A DNA stretch of 44,384 bases from Nocardiopsis xinjiangensis YIM 90004 (GCF_000341145.1 NZ_ANBE01000011.1:1-44384), one strand, 5' to 3'; numbered from the stretch's first letter, positions 1-12,379 are shown. The notes: generated by a model from the sequence alone, not told the origin. A program made the numbers and translations.

Positions 1-111
1 CCCCCGAACCGCATGGACGTCCTCGGCATCCATGATCGGAAAGGTCACCCGCAAGTCGTCCACGCGCACGACGGCGCCTGTGGCGGTCGTTTCCGGTCCG
101 GTCGAGGCCAT
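1..111 (-). CDS. Oligopeptide ABC transporter ATP-binding protein, N-terminal fragment (partial)
   Basis: This is the first 37 codons of a minus-strand gene cut by the window edge. The ATG is at 111, with an AAGGA-type ribosome binding site about 8 bases upstream. The translation begins MASTGPETT and continues VRVDDLRVTFP..., the usual first beta strand of OppD/DppD-type ATPases. It ends before the Walker A motif. It follows permease B in the same direction, so it is most likely the ATPase energising the importer encoded at 198-4169. The fragment alone cannot separate OppD from OppF. Confidence 0.75.
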   Translation of the reverse strand, partial: MASTGPETTATGAVVRVDDLRVTFPIMDAEDVHAVRG

Positions 112-197
112 GTCACGTTTCCTTCGTTCGAGACGGGAGTCGGGGGCCGGGGTCGTGCACCCCGGCCGGGAGGAGCAGGGCGGTTCGCGCCCGGCGG

Positions 198-1211
198 TCA
201 GGCGGTGATGCGCACACGCGGGTCGAGGACCGGGTAGAGCAGGTCCACGACCAGGTTGCAGACGACGACGAAGATCGCGCCGAGCAAGGTCACGCCGATG
301 ACGACGGGCAGGTCGTTGCTGACGATCGCGTCGATGGCGAAGGCACCGACACCGTTGAGGGAGAAGACCTTCTCGGTGAGGATCGCACCACCCATGACCA
401 GTCCGATGTCCAGGCCCAGGATGGTCACGATGGGGGTGAGGGTGGGGCGCAGGGCGTGCTTGAAGATGACCTTGCGTTCGCTGAGGCCCTTGGCGCGCGC
501 GGTGCGGATGTAGTCCTCGTTGAGGGTCTCGAGCATGCCGGCCCGGGTCTGGCGTGCGTACTGCGCCGCGTGCAGGAACGCCAGGGTGATCCAGGGCAGC
601 AGCATCACCTGGAACCAGGCGACCGGGTCCTCGGTGAAGGGCACGTAGCGCGAGACCGGGAACAGGCCCCACTGGTGGACCAGGAAGGCCAGCGCCAGCA
701 GACCCGTGAAGTAGATGGGCATGGACACGCCCACCAGAGCGGTGGACATGGCGATGCGGTCGAAGATGCTGCCCTTCTTGACCGCGGACAGCACACCGAC
801 GGTGACACCGCCGATGACCCAGAGGATGGCCGCGCCCACGGCCAGGGACATGGTGACGGGAAGCCGGTCCATGATCTGCGGCAGGACCGGGGTGTTGGTG
901 ATGAAGGAGTAGCCCAGGCAGGGAGCGGCACACTCCACCGTCTCGTGACCGAAGGTGTACTCCTGGCCGAGAAGGAGGTTGCGCATGAACTCGATGAACT
1001 GCACGGCGACGGGCTGGTCCAGTCCCAGGCGGTCGACAGTGGCCTCGAGCGCCTCCGGGGTCGGCGCACGCCCCACGTACATGGCCGCCATGCCCTGCGG
1101 GGTGACTCCTGCCCAGCGGGGCAGGACGTAGAAGATCCAGAAGGTCACCATCGTGACGACGGTGAGCAGCAGCAGCCCCGCTCCGAGGCGCCGGAGGATG
1201 TAGGTCAGCAT
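198..1211 (-). CDS. Oligopeptide/dipeptide ABC transporter permease (OppB/DppB type)
   Basis: The protein has 337 residues, normal for OppB/DppB. An N-terminal membrane helix (MLTYILRRLGAGLLLL) matches the TIGR/PF19300-type start, and five further hydrophobic segments follow. The EAA loop that contacts the ATPase is visible as EDYIRTARAKGLSERKV around residues 232-248. It forms the inner-membrane channel of a peptide importer with the permease at 3123-4169. It lies 93 bases downstream of the binding-protein gene, behind a strong hairpin (1219-1262) that probably lowers its expression relative to the binding protein. The substrate (peptide, or nickel/other as in some family members) cannot be told from sequence. 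Confidence 0.9.
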   Translation of the reverse strand: MLTYILRRLGAGLLLLTVVTMVTFWIFYVLPRWAGVTPQGMAAMYVGRAPTPEALEATVDRLGLDQPVAVQFIEFMRNLLLGQEYTFGHETVECAAPCLGYSFITNTPVLPQIMDRLPVTMSLAVGAAILWVIGGVTVGVLSAVKKGSIFDRIAMSTALVGVSMPIYFTGLLALAFLVHQWGLFPVSRYVPFTEDPVAWFQVMLLPWITLAFLHAAQYARQTRAGMLETLNEDYIRTARAKGLSERKVIFKHALRPTLTPIVTILGLDIGLVMGGAILTEKVFSLNGVGAFAIDAIVSNDLPVVIGVTLLGAIFVVVCNLVVDLLYPVLDPRVRITA

Positions 1212-1218
1212 CGCGGAC

Positions 1219-1262
1219 GGCGGCGGGGTACCCGCGGGGACGAACCCGCGGTCCCCGCCGCC
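1219..1262 (-). terminator. Strong compound hairpin between binding-protein and permease genes
   Basis: The outer arms 1219-1228 and 1253-1262 are perfect 10-base complements. Inside them, 1232-1238 and 1245-1251 pair over 7 bases around a 6-base loop. There is no U tract. Its place just after the binding-protein gene, inside the operon, suggests mRNA stabilisation or partial termination that gives excess binding protein. Confidence 0.6.
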
Positions 1263-1304
1263 TTCACCTGCCTTCTCGTACTAGTTCAGGCTGGTCTTGG
1301 ACGC

Positions 1305-3050
1305 CTAGTCCCGATCCACGCCCAGGGCCATGAAGTCGTAGCCCATGAACGCGGGGTGGAAGTAGGCGTTGGTGAGGTCGTCGGGACGGTAGTACAGCGA
1401 CCGGTCGAAGACGGCCGGCAGGATCACCGCGTTCTCCATGACCAGCTGCTCGATCTGGCCGTAGATATCGGCGCGCTCGTCCGGGTCCTCGGTGGTCAGC
1501 GTCCGGTCCCAGAGCTCGTTGACCTCGGGGTCGTCCAGTTCGGCGGTGTTGTAGTTACCGGTCTCCTGGATGTTCTCGCCGTGGGTGATGGCGTTGGCGA
1601 AGCCGTAACCGGTGGGCCAGTCGGCACCCCAGCCGGAGACGCTCATGCCGATCTCGTTCTCACGGACGAAGTCCTGGGAACCGGCGTACTGGCCGAAGAA
1701 CTGGGCGGCCGGGTACTGCTCGATCTCGATCTCGATGCCCACGCGGCCCAGGGACTCCTGGAGGGACTCGGCCGTGTCGATGTCGCGCTCGCTGGTGTCG
1801 CGGACGGCGATGGTGGTGCTGAAGCCGTCCTCCTCGCCGCACTCCTCGAGCTTGCCCTCGGCGGCGTCGAGGTCACCGGTGTTGTCCTCGGAGGGGTACA
1901 GGTCCAGGTCGGGGTCGGCCCCGGCAAGGTCGGGCAGGAGCAGGCTGGTGGCGAGGTCGCCGCCCATCTCCCCGCCCCAGGCGCGGTGCAGGCTGTCGCG
2001 GTCGGCCGCGTACATGATGGCCTGGCGGCAGGCCAGGTCGTCGATGACCGGGGTGTGGAGGTTGACGTAGCGCAGGGACCCGGCGTACGGGTTGTCCAGA
2101 TTCGCCTGGGCCGATTCGTCGTCGACGAGGCGGCCGTACATGGAGGTGCCCACACCGTTGGACTCCAGGTCGACGTCGAGCTCACCGTTGGTGAGGCGCT
2201 CGTCGACCTCGTCCTTGCTGACGCCGAGCTCGACCTCGACACGGTCCGGAAGGGCCGGACGGATCGGGTCGGAGTCGGGGTCCCACTCCTCGTTGCGCTC
2301 CAGGTCCAGACCCACGCCGGGCTCGTAGGAGCCGTCGAACTTGTAGGGGCCCGAGGAGAGCACGTTCTCACTGTAGAGCTCGCCGCGGTCGGCCTCGGGC
2401 GGCACGGGGGCGGTCTGCAGCTGGGTCAGGATGTAGGGGAACTCCGAGAAGGAGTCCTTGAGGTGGAAGACCAGGGTGTGCTCGTCCGGGGTCTCGATGG
2501 AGTCGAAGCCCGCGAGGGGGTCGTCACCGTTCTCGTAGACGTTGATGTCGTCCTGGTCGAGGAACTGGTTGAAGAAGTCCGGGCCGTGCGAGAGCGTGCC
2601 GCCACCGAAGTTGGACCGGGCGATGGCGTACTTGATGTGCTCGGCGACGATCTCGGTGCCGTCCTCGTACTTGAGGCCGTCCTGGATCTGGATCGTCCAC
2701 TCGGTGAAGTCGTCGTTGGGCTCGGGGAAGTCGACCGCGAGGTCGGTCGTCAGCTCGTTGCCGGCTTCACCGGGCTCGGTATCGAAGTTGAGCAGGGTCC
2801 GGGCGAAGTAGCGGGAGAAGTTCCAGCTGAAGGCGTAGTAGGTGTCGCCCGGGTCGGTGGAGTCGAAGTCGGCCTCCATCGCGTAGCGCAGGGTGCCTCC
2901 CTGCTCCTCGGAGGGGTTGACGACCTCCGTCGAGCCCAGGTCGAACTCGGCTCCGCTGTCTCCGCCTTCGGTCGCGGCACCGCCACAGGCGCTCAGGAGC
3001 AAGGATGCCGTCGCGCCGACCGCGACGAATCCGAGGGTGCGTTTCCTCAA
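1305..3050 (-). CDS. Peptide ABC transporter substrate-binding lipoprotein (SBP family 5)
   Basis: The protein has 581 residues from the TTG at 3050. That start has an AGAGAGG ribosome binding site 6 bases away. A further in-frame TTG at 3069-3071 has nothing comparable. A lipoprotein signal peptide is clear: basic RKR, a hydrophobic stretch, then the lipobox LLSAC with the Cys near residue 22. The rest is a family 5 extracellular solute-binding protein (OppA/DppA/NikA group) with GGTLRYAMEADFDSTDP at the start of the mature domain and an acidic surface typical of the genus. It would be anchored on the outer face of the membrane and deliver ligand to the adjacent permeases. It sits second in a minus-strand operon. 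Confidence 0.92.
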   Translation of the reverse strand: MRKRTLGFVAVGATASLLLSACGGAATEGGDSGAEFDLGSTEVVNPSEEQGGTLRYAMEADFDSTDPGDTYYAFSWNFSRYFARTLLNFDTEPGEAGNELTTDLAVDFPEPNDDFTEWTIQIQDGLKYEDGTEIVAEHIKYAIARSNFGGGTLSHGPDFFNQFLDQDDINVYENGDDPLAGFDSIETPDEHTLVFHLKDSFSEFPYILTQLQTAPVPPEADRGELYSENVLSSGPYKFDGSYEPGVGLDLERNEEWDPDSDPIRPALPDRVEVELGVSKDEVDERLTNGELDVDLESNGVGTSMYGRLVDDESAQANLDNPYAGSLRYVNLHTPVIDDLACRQAIMYAADRDSLHRAWGGEMGGDLATSLLLPDLAGADPDLDLYPSEDNTGDLDAAEGKLEECGEEDGFSTTIAVRDTSERDIDTAESLQESLGRVGIEIEIEQYPAAQFFGQYAGSQDFVRENEIGMSVSGWGADWPTGYGFANAITHGENIQETGNYNTAELDDPEVNELWDRTLTTEDPDERADIYGQIEQLVMENAVILPAVFDRSLYYRPDDLTNAYFHPAFMGYDFMALGVDRD

Positions 3051-3122
3051 GGGACTACCTCTCTGAAACAAGGGGATTGGGTGAGCCCGGACCAGGCCCT
3101 GCCCCGGGCGGGGGCCGGGACG

Positions 3123-4169
3123 TCAGTCCGAGGTCTTGGGGTCGAAGGCGTCGCGGAGTCCGTCGCCGAACAGGTTGAACGCCAGCACGGTGATGAAGAT
3201 CGCCAGGCCGGGGACGATGATGAAGTACGGGGCCTGCTGGTAGAGCGGCACCGCTTCGGAGAGCATCTTGCCCCAGCTGGGGGTGGGCGGATTGATCCCG
3301 ACCCCGAGGAAGCTCAGTGCTGCTTCGAAGAGGATGTTGGTGGGGATCAGAAGCGTCGCGTAGACGATGATCGGCGTCACCAGGTTGGGCAGGATCTCGC
3401 GCACGAGGATGTGCCCGGTGCTCGCGCCGAGGCTGCGGGAGGCCTCGACGAACTCGCGTTCGCGCAGGGCCAGGGTCTGGCCGCGCACGATGCGGGCGAT
3501 GTAGGGCCAGTTGAAGAAACCGATAATGAAGACGATGACCCCGATGCGCAGCCCGTTGCCCTGCAGGCCGAAGGCGCCGTCGGGGATGACGCCGACCAGG
3601 GCGATGGCGAAGAGCATCAGGGGGAAGGCCAGGAAGATGTCCATGGCGCGGCTGATGATGGTGTCGACCCAACCACCGACGTAGCCGGCGATGATGCCCA
3701 TGACGGTTCCCAGGGCCACGCACACCAGGGTGGACAGGAAGGCCACGAGCAGGGAGATCTGCGCGCCGTGGACGATGCGGCTGAACAGGTCGCGCCCGGT
3801 GGTGGGTTCCACGCCCAACAGGTGGTCCGAGTTCATCGCACCCCAGGGGTCGGTACCGAGGCCGGGGTTGTCGGGGTCGACGTAGGGCACACGGCGGACC
3901 GGGTCGATGAGTTCCTGGTGGAACTGGGTGGGCGGGTATCCGAACCACTTGGTCAGCAGCGGTGCCAGGGCCGCGGCGAGAATGAGCAGGACGACCACGA
4001 TGCCGGAGACCATGGCGACCTTGTCGCGGCGCAGACGCTGCCAGGCGATCTGCTTCAGGGACCGGTTGTCCGGGCCGCTGCGCTGACCGGGAGCCTTCGC
4101 GCCGGGGTCGGCGGCGGCGGGGCTCTCGGGCTGCTCCGCCGACTCAGGGGCACGTGAGCGCGCGCTCAT
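3123..4169 (-). CDS. Oligopeptide/dipeptide ABC transporter permease (OppC/DppC type)
   Basis: The protein has 348 residues from the ATG at 4169. The reading frame stays open upstream, but that extension is low-complexity and lacks family similarity. An N-terminal cytoplasmic tail of about 50 residues (Pro/Ala/Ser-rich) precedes the first helix (VAMVSGIVVVLLILAAALA). The EAA loop is seen as EFVEASRSLGASTGHILVREILPN, here cited by position at about residues 240-262. A GINPPTPSWGKML segment is typical of DppC. It is the first gene of the importer operon, with the binding protein 72 bases downstream. Confidence 0.9.
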   Translation of the reverse strand: MSARSRAPESAEQPESPAAADPGAKAPGQRSGPDNRSLKQIAWQRLRRDKVAMVSGIVVVLLILAAALAPLLTKWFGYPPTQFHQELIDPVRRVPYVDPDNPGLGTDPWGAMNSDHLLGVEPTTGRDLFSRIVHGAQISLLVAFLSTLVCVALGTVMGIIAGYVGGWVDTIISRAMDIFLAFPLMLFAIALVGVIPDGAFGLQGNGLRIGVIVFIIGFFNWPYIARIVRGQTLALREREFVEASRSLGASTGHILVREILPNLVTPIIVYATLLIPTNILFEAALSFLGVGINPPTPSWGKMLSEAVPLYQQAPYFIIVPGLAIFITVLAFNLFGDGLRDAFDPKTSD

Positions 4170-4450
4170 CAGGCCACCACTCTCCACTCTTACGCTTCCG
4201 GACGAGCCGGTGACACACACCTGTAAGGGCACCTCGAGGAGGTCCGTGAGGGGCCTTACGGCTGCCGGCCGGGTCTCGACACTGGCTGGGGTGGGCGTTG
4301 CTCGGGCGCAGGAGGGGGTAACCATCGCGCGCCGTTCGCGGACGGGCCGGGTTCCGGATCACGGAGGGAACTGAACACGGCCGCGCTCGCGTCCGCCCTG
4401 GCTGCTACACAGCGACAAATTTACTGGCCCTCAGCACGCGAATCGCCCAA

Positions 4451-4479
4451 ATTCTGACCATGTAGCGAAATCGTGACAA
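4451..4479 (-). promoter_or_regulatory. Candidate sigma-70-type promoter of the peptide importer operon
   Basis: Read on the minus strand, TTGTCA (4474-4479) is followed after 17 bases by CAGAAT (4451-4456). It lies inside the only AT-rich patch of the 4170-4768 gap (about 4430-4505). Transcription would start near 4444 and leave an unusually long leader of about 275 bases before the ATG at 4169. Confidence 0.4.
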
Positions 4480-4671
4480 ATAATCCAAAAAGTTATAAAA
4501 CTCGCCAAACACGGCCAGACTGCGCATTCATCGGATGACCTTCGTCAGGCCGCGAGAAGGCGGCCTCAGGTGAAACCTACGCTCCCCCAGCAGGGCTGGC
4601 ATCAGCACCCCGGCCCTGGGCCATGGCAAGTGCTGTGCGACGCAGAGCCACCACCGGCACACGAAAAGCGA

Positions 4672-4695
4672 CGGCCCCCGCTCACGCGGGGACCG
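4672..4695 (-). terminator. Second terminator hairpin downstream of the 4769 gene
   Basis: Stem CCCCGC/GCGGGG with a four-base loop, extended by three pairs beyond a single mismatch. On the minus strand it is followed by a short T-rich run (CTTTTC). Confidence 0.5.
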
Positions 4696-4738
4696 CCGCC
4701 CTGGTTGGCCCCGGGCCATCGAATGGTCGGCGCAAAGA

Positions 4739-4758
4739 CCCGGTCCTTCAGGGCCGGG
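4739..4758 (-). terminator. Terminator hairpin just after the 4769 gene
   Basis: An eight-pair stem (one G-T pair) with a four-base loop begins 10 bases after the TAG at 4769-4771. On the minus strand it is followed by TCTTT. Confidence 0.6.
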
Positions 4759-4768
4759 AGGAAAGCCT

Positions 4769-5272
4769 CTACTCGATGCCGCGCTTCTTCAACAGATCCT
4801 CGATGTCGCCGAAGTCCGTGTCGTCTCCCCCGCCGGCCGCCTCGGACCCGCCCGAGCCCTGCTGGGCGCTCTGTCCACCGCCGACCTGTGACGGGGCCGG
4901 GGAGCCCTCGGTCTCCCGGGCACCCTCGCCGGAGGTTCCCTTGGCCGCGCCCGCCTTGACACCCACGCCTCTGGCCTTCATGAAACCGGAGACGAAGTAG
5001 AGCAGTACCGCCAGACCGGCCAGGGCGGTACCGGCCCACACGATCGGGTTGAAGACCATCGTCGCCACGATGGTGAACAGGCTGGAGACGAACACGACCA
5101 CCGAGTGCATCAGCCCCAACAGCCCCGCGGCGAGCGGGACCAGCGCCCAGGCCAGCGCCCTCAGGCCGTGGGCCGCGCCCTTCCTGCGCCAGAGGAAGAA
5201 CGCGATGACGAAGCCCACCAGTGCGAGTGCGGCTCCCAGGGCCAGACCGAGTGTCGCCATATTCGAGTTCAT
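4769..5272 (-). CDS. Small conserved-looking membrane protein with acidic C-terminal motif
   Basis: The protein has 167 residues and I do not recognise a named family. There are about three hydrophobic helices: residues 6-28, 38-62 and 66-98, the last possibly two. A Gly/Ser/Glu-rich linker of about 50 residues and a distinct acidic end (FGDIEDLLKKRGIE) follow. The folded-looking C-terminal tail after a disordered linker suggests a binding peptide on the cytoplasmic face, but that is inference. Start is the ATG at 5272 (MNSNM); the Met at residue 5 is the alternative. It is monocistronic, with terminators downstream and the HAD gene 180 bases upstream. Confidence 0.7.
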   Translation of the reverse strand: MNSNMATLGLALGAALALVGFVIAFFLWRRKGAAHGLRALAWALVPLAAGLLGLMHSVVVFVSSLFTIVATMVFNPIVWAGTALAGLAVLLYFVSGFMKARGVGVKAGAAKGTSGEGARETEGSPAPSQVGGGQSAQQGSGGSEAAGGGDDTDFGDIEDLLKKRGIE

Positions 5273-5452
5273 GACAACCAGTCTCCCATCCGGCGCCCGC
5301 GCTCACATCCGGTCGATCCCGGAGGGTTCCCCGAGTCCTGCCCCGAACCGGCGCCGGGTCCGGAGCGCTCTCCACGTTACCCACCGCCGCCCCGGGGCCC
5401 GGCCCTGCCGCGGCCCCCGTCTCCGGCACCGTCCGGGCGCGGCGTCACCGGA

Positions 5453-6160
5453 TCAGTCCAGGGCGACCAGCGATTCCAACCAGTCCAGGTCCACGCCGAC
5501 CAGGCTCTCGCGCACGATCACACCCTCACGCGGCGGGATCTGCACGTGGTGGGGCACGGCCACGGTCACGCACCCGGCGTCGGCCGCCGAGGCCACACCC
5601 ACCGCGGAGTCCTCCACGGCCACGCACCGGGACGGGTCCACGCCCAGGCGCCGGGCAGCGGTCAGGTACGGGTCCGGATGGGGTTTGTTCGCGCCGACCT
5701 CGTCGCCGGCCACGGAGTCGTCGAACAGCTCCAGGCCGATGCGGGCCAGCGCCGTGTCGATGAGCTCGCGTTCGGTGGAGGTCACCAGCACCACCGGGAC
5801 CTCCGAACCTGCGAGCACACGCACCAGCTCTGCCGCGCCGGGGCGCACCTCGGCCCCGCCGACGAGTTTGCTGCGAAAACGTGTGTAGAGCATGGTGGCC
5901 ACCTCGCGCGGGGTGAGGTGGTGGGCCCCGGTCAGCTCGATGATGTAGCGGCCCACCGGTACGGCCGCGCTGCCGACGTTGCGCTCGTGGTCCTCGTCGG
6001 TCCAGCGGCCGCCCAGTTCGGCGACCAGGTCTGCTTCGGCCTCGTTCCACAACCCTTCGCTCTCGATGAGGGTGCCGTCCATGTCCAGCAGGACGGCCTG
6101 CAGACGGCGCTCGGGTGTGGACCCCGCGGGGTGCGGGCTCAGGGTGCTCTGTTCGCTCAT
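5453..6160 (-). CDS. HAD-superfamily hydrolase (beta-phosphoglucomutase/phosphatase-like)
   Basis: The protein has 235 residues from the ATG at 6160. Longer in-frame starts only add Arg/Gly-rich sequence. All four HAD motifs are visible: motif I LLDMDGTLIES (nucleophile Asp26, acid/base Asp28), motif II VTSTE, motif III Lys in ANKPHPDPY, and motif IV VEDSAVG. An alpha-helical cap sits between motifs I and II (subclass IA). It should hydrolyse or transfer phosphate on a small sugar-phosphate-type substrate in the cytoplasm; the exact substrate is not readable. It lies downstream of metH but is separated from it by a strong terminator, so co-transcription is unlikely. Confidence 0.85.
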   Translation of the reverse strand: MSEQSTLSPHPAGSTPERRLQAVLLDMDGTLIESEGLWNEAEADLVAELGGRWTDEDHERNVGSAAVPVGRYIIELTGAHHLTPREVATMLYTRFRSKLVGGAEVRPGAAELVRVLAGSEVPVVLVTSTERELIDTALARIGLELFDDSVAGDEVGANKPHPDPYLTAARRLGVDPSRCVAVEDSAVGVASAADAGCVTVAVPHHVQIPPREGVIVRESLVGVDLDWLESLVALD

Positions 6161-6307
6161 AGGTGCTACGGCGGCCCCGCCCTCCCGATCCGGGACGGAG
6201 GCACCGCGGTCTCCCCTCGTGTGTCGGGAACGTTCTTTCCACGGTACGGACACGGGCTCGGCGACCTGCCCCACACCCGGGCGGCCCGTGCGGGTGTGCC
6301 GCACGTA

Positions 6308-6342
6308 CGACGGGGTCCCCGGGCATGCCGGGGACCCCGTCG
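6308..6342 (-). terminator. Terminator of metH
   Basis: A perfect 15-base inverted repeat (6308-6322 with 6328-6342) around a 5-base loop lies 17 bases after the metH stop codon. There is no U tract, as is common in high-GC actinomycetes. Confidence 0.75.
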
Positions 6343-6358
6343 CGGACGCGTGGTCCGG

Positions 6359-9841
<3,483 letters not shown>

Positions 9842-10124
9842 CTCTAGCTCCCTGGCACCACAGTGCCCCAGGGCGGCCCCCTGATGCGCGGCGCTGAGCC
9901 GGGCCTGTGGCGCATGGTGCGGGTCGATGATGGTCTGCGACGAAAGGTCAAGTTATGTCCGTTTCACCGCCGCGGTGAGCGTACTCCATCGGGTGTCACG
10001 GCACCCGGGACGGGTCGCCCGCACCGCACCGGATGCGGCCTTCGCACCGTGTGCGTGGAACGGTTTCCCGGGACGCGCGCCAACCCATAGAGTGGACTGG
10101 TCCGCGCGCAGGAAAGGGGCCACG

Positions 10125-10964
10125 ATGATCAAGCTCGTCCGAGAGCTTGTCGAGCCTGTCATGGTGGTGGCGTTCGAGGGTTGGAACGACGCCGGCGAGG
10201 CCGCGAGCCTGGCCGTGGAGCACTTGTCGAGCCAGTGGGAAGCGCACCGTCTGTGTGCGCTGACCCCTGACGACTACTACGACTTCCAGGTGGCACGGCC
10301 ACAGCTGTCGGTCGTGGACGGGACCATCGAGGAGATCGAATGGCCCACCACCCGTGTGCGGCTGGCCTCCCCGCCCGGCGCGGGGCGGGACGTCGTACTG
10401 GTCGACGGCCCCGAACCGAACGTGCGGTGGCGTTCCTACGCCGCCGACCTGTTGGCGATCGCCCGTGAGCTGGGCGTGGCACGCGTGGTGATGCTGGGTT
10501 CGCTCCTGGCGGACGCCCCGCACACCAGGCCCGTGCCGGTCACCGGGATGGCCGCGCCGGTGGAGCTGGGCACGGAGCACGGCCTGGACGCGGCCACCTA
10601 TTCGGGCCCCACGGGGATCCTGGGCGTGGTGCACCAGGCCTTCGCCCGGGCAGGGCTGGAGACGGTCTCGCTGTGGGCGGCCGTTCCCCACTACGTGGCG
10701 CAGCCGCCGTGCCCGAAGGCGGCCCTGGCGTTGCTGGCGTGGGTGGAGGACTTCTCCGGTGTGCAGGTGCCCCTGGGAGATCTGCCGGAGGAGGCGGTCT
10801 CCTGGGAGTCCAACGTCGACGAACTCACCGCCGAGGACGAGGAGATCTCGGCCTACGTGCGCGGCTTGGAGGAAGCCAAGGACACCGCCGATCTCCCGGA
10901 GGCGTCCGGGGACGCGATCGCACAGGAGTTCGAGCGTTACCTGCGCCGCCGCGACGAGAGCTGA
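10125..10964 (+). CDS. PAC2 family protein (proteasome-assembly-chaperone-like)
   Basis: The protein has 279 residues from the ATG at 10125, with GGAAAGGGG upstream. The frame is open further upstream, but that part lacks similarity. The N-terminal pattern VMVVAFEGWNDAGEAAS and GLDAATYSGPTGILG are typical of the actinobacterial PAC2 family (PF09754), which resembles archaeal and eukaryotic proteasome assembly chaperones. The acidic, helical C-terminus (from about residue 230) ends ERYLRRRDES. It is divergent from metH. The same metH/PAC2 pairing with mshC nearby is what I recall from Mycobacterium tuberculosis (Rv2124c, Rv2125, Rv2130c). A role in proteasome biology is inferred from the family, not shown here. 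Confidence 0.88.
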   Translation: MIKLVRELVEPVMVVAFEGWNDAGEAASLAVEHLSSQWEAHRLCALTPDDYYDFQVARPQLSVVDGTIEEIEWPTTRVRLASPPGAGRDVVLVDGPEPNVRWRSYAADLLAIARELGVARVVMLGSLLADAPHTRPVPVTGMAAPVELGTEHGLDAATYSGPTGILGVVHQAFARAGLETVSLWAAVPHYVAQPPCPKAALALLAWVEDFSGVQVPLGDLPEEAVSWESNVDELTAEDEEISAYVRGLEEAKDTADLPEASGDAIAQEFERYLRRRDES

Positions 10965-10990
10965 GGCCGGAACGGGGCTCGGGCCGGCCT
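10964..10990 (+). terminator. Possible terminator after the PAC2 gene
   Basis: A seven-pair perfect stem (AGGCCGG/CCGGCCT) with a 13-base loop begins at the stop codon. No T run follows. Confidence 0.35.
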
Positions 10991-11203
10991 GCGTGAGGCA
11001 TGCCCGGACCGGAGTATTATGCGCACTTTATCTGTCCTAGATAGTCTCGGCCGGAGCTCGCGGACCGAGGAAACGGGCCATCAGCGCGACGCCGACGTGT
11101 GGACGGGGATCATGTCGGCCGCGCATCCCGCTCCGCATGGACCGGCCTCGGGAGCCAGGACTGATGACCCGCCCCACCGCGAGGGGCGTGGCCGGGGGCC
11201 GGC

Positions 11204-12364
11204 GTGAAGATCGCCTTCGTCATCGCGAACGGGTACACCATGGGTGGGACCGTTCGTACTGTTTACAATCTCGCGGAAGGGTTGGCGCGCTCCCATGAGG
11301 TGGAGATCGTCAGCCTCTCACGTAAACGTGAGAACCCCTTCTTCCGGCTCCCCGCGGGGGTTCGGCTCCTGCCTCTGAGCGACAGCCGTACGGGGGCCGA
11401 GGTCGTGGACGGGCCGGGCGGGTTGGCGCGGTTCTGGTGGTCGCGCAAGGCCGAGCAGATCGTTCCCGAGGCCGAACGCGCGCGCAACCGGAACTACTCC
11501 CCCGGGGCCATGGCGGCGCTGCACCGGTACCTGCGCACCACCGACGCCGACGTGGTCATGGGCACCCGACCGGGCATCAACCTGCTCATCGCCTCCTGGG
11601 CACCCAAGCGCCTGCGCACCGTCGGGCAGGAACACCTGAACCTGAACGAGCACAAGCCGGAGGTGGCCGAGGCGATCGCCCGCCTGTACCCGCGCCTGGA
11701 CGGGGTGAGCGTGCTCACCGAGCCCGACCGGCAGGCCTACGCCGAGCGCACCCGGGTGCCGGAGGACCGGCTGGTGGTCATGCCCAACCCGTTGGACGCC
11801 GGGCAGCGGCCGCGTTCGACGCTGAGCGAGCCGGTCATCGCCGCGGCCGGGCGCCTGTCCCCCGTCAAGCAGTATCCGAAGCTCCTGCGGGCCTTCACCC
11901 AGGTGGCGGAGAAGCACCCGCAGTGGCGGCTGCGCATCTACGGTTCCGGCGACCACGAGAAGAAGATCCGCAGCACCGTGACCGAGCTGGGGCTGGAGGA
12001 CAGCGTCGAGCTGATGGGCCAGACCAAGGACGTGCTCGGTGCCTTGTCGAAGGCCTCGCTCCTGGCCATCAGCTCTCGTGTGGAGGGCTTCGGCATGACC
12101 ATCGTGGAGGCCTTCTCCGTGGGGGTGCCGGTGGTCAGTTTCGACTGTCCGCACGGGCCCCGTGAGATCATCGAACACGGCCACGACGGCCTGCTGGTTC
12201 CCGCCCAGGACGTCGATGCCCTGGGCGGGACCCTGTTGTCCCTGGTGGAGGACGCCCAGGAGCGCGAGCGGATGGGTGAGAACGCGTTGGCCTCATCGGC
12301 ACGCTACGGCCTCGACGACATCACGCGGCGCTGGGAGAACTTCCTGGGCAGTCTCCGACCCTGA
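11204..12364 (+). CDS. Glycosyltransferase family 4
   Basis: The protein has 386 residues from a GTG start. It is a GT-B fold enzyme. The N-terminal Rossmann part opens MKIAFVIANGYTMGGTVRTVYNLAEGL, cited as residues 1-27, with the Gly-rich acceptor loop. The C-terminal donor domain has AAGRLSPVKQYPKLLRAF and the EX7E motif EGFGMTIVE that binds the nucleotide sugar. It should transfer a hexose from an activated donor to an exported or cell-wall glycan or lipid; the actual sugars are unknown. No partner genes sit beside it. The 240-base upstream gap has an AT-rich patch (about 11014-11045) that may hold its promoter, but no clean -35/-10 pair. Confidence 0.9.
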   Translation: MKIAFVIANGYTMGGTVRTVYNLAEGLARSHEVEIVSLSRKRENPFFRLPAGVRLLPLSDSRTGAEVVDGPGGLARFWWSRKAEQIVPEAERARNRNYSPGAMAALHRYLRTTDADVVMGTRPGINLLIASWAPKRLRTVGQEHLNLNEHKPEVAEAIARLYPRLDGVSVLTEPDRQAYAERTRVPEDRLVVMPNPLDAGQRPRSTLSEPVIAAAGRLSPVKQYPKLLRAFTQVAEKHPQWRLRIYGSGDHEKKIRSTVTELGLEDSVELMGQTKDVLGALSKASLLAISSRVEGFGMTIVEAFSVGVPVVSFDCPHGPREIIEHGHDGLLVPAQDVDALGGTLLSLVEDAQERERMGENALASSARYGLDDITRRWENFLGSLRP

Positions 12365-12379
12365 CCCCGGGCGCGGCGC

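Larger units (their letters stand above)
4170..4768. other. Non-coding gap between importer operon and membrane protein gene
   Basis: About 600 bases without a convincing gene. The left part is leader or regulatory DNA of the importer operon. The AT-rich core holds the candidate promoter at 4451-4479. The right part contains two hairpins (4672-4695, 4739-4758) that look like terminators of the gene at 4769-5272. Open frames here have no ribosome binding site and atypical composition. Confidence 0.6.

Noticed and set aside
456-4157. Very long open frame (1233 codons) on the plus strand opposite the importer operon
   Set aside because: It is a codon-bias shadow of the minus-strand transporter genes: rich in Gly, Val, Glu and His, with no domains and no ribosome binding site.
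4451-4479. Possible PafBC-regulated (TTGTCR-N8-TANNNT) promoter upstream of the peptide importer
   Set aside because: TTGTCA is present, but the TA-containing element is one base out of register and the gene is not a DNA-repair gene. Treated as an ordinary promoter.
9842-9960. Cobalamin or SAM riboswitch upstream of metH
   Set aside because: Only a small imperfect hairpin is visible. I could not find the conserved B12 box or SAM-riboswitch helices. A covariance-model scan would settle it.
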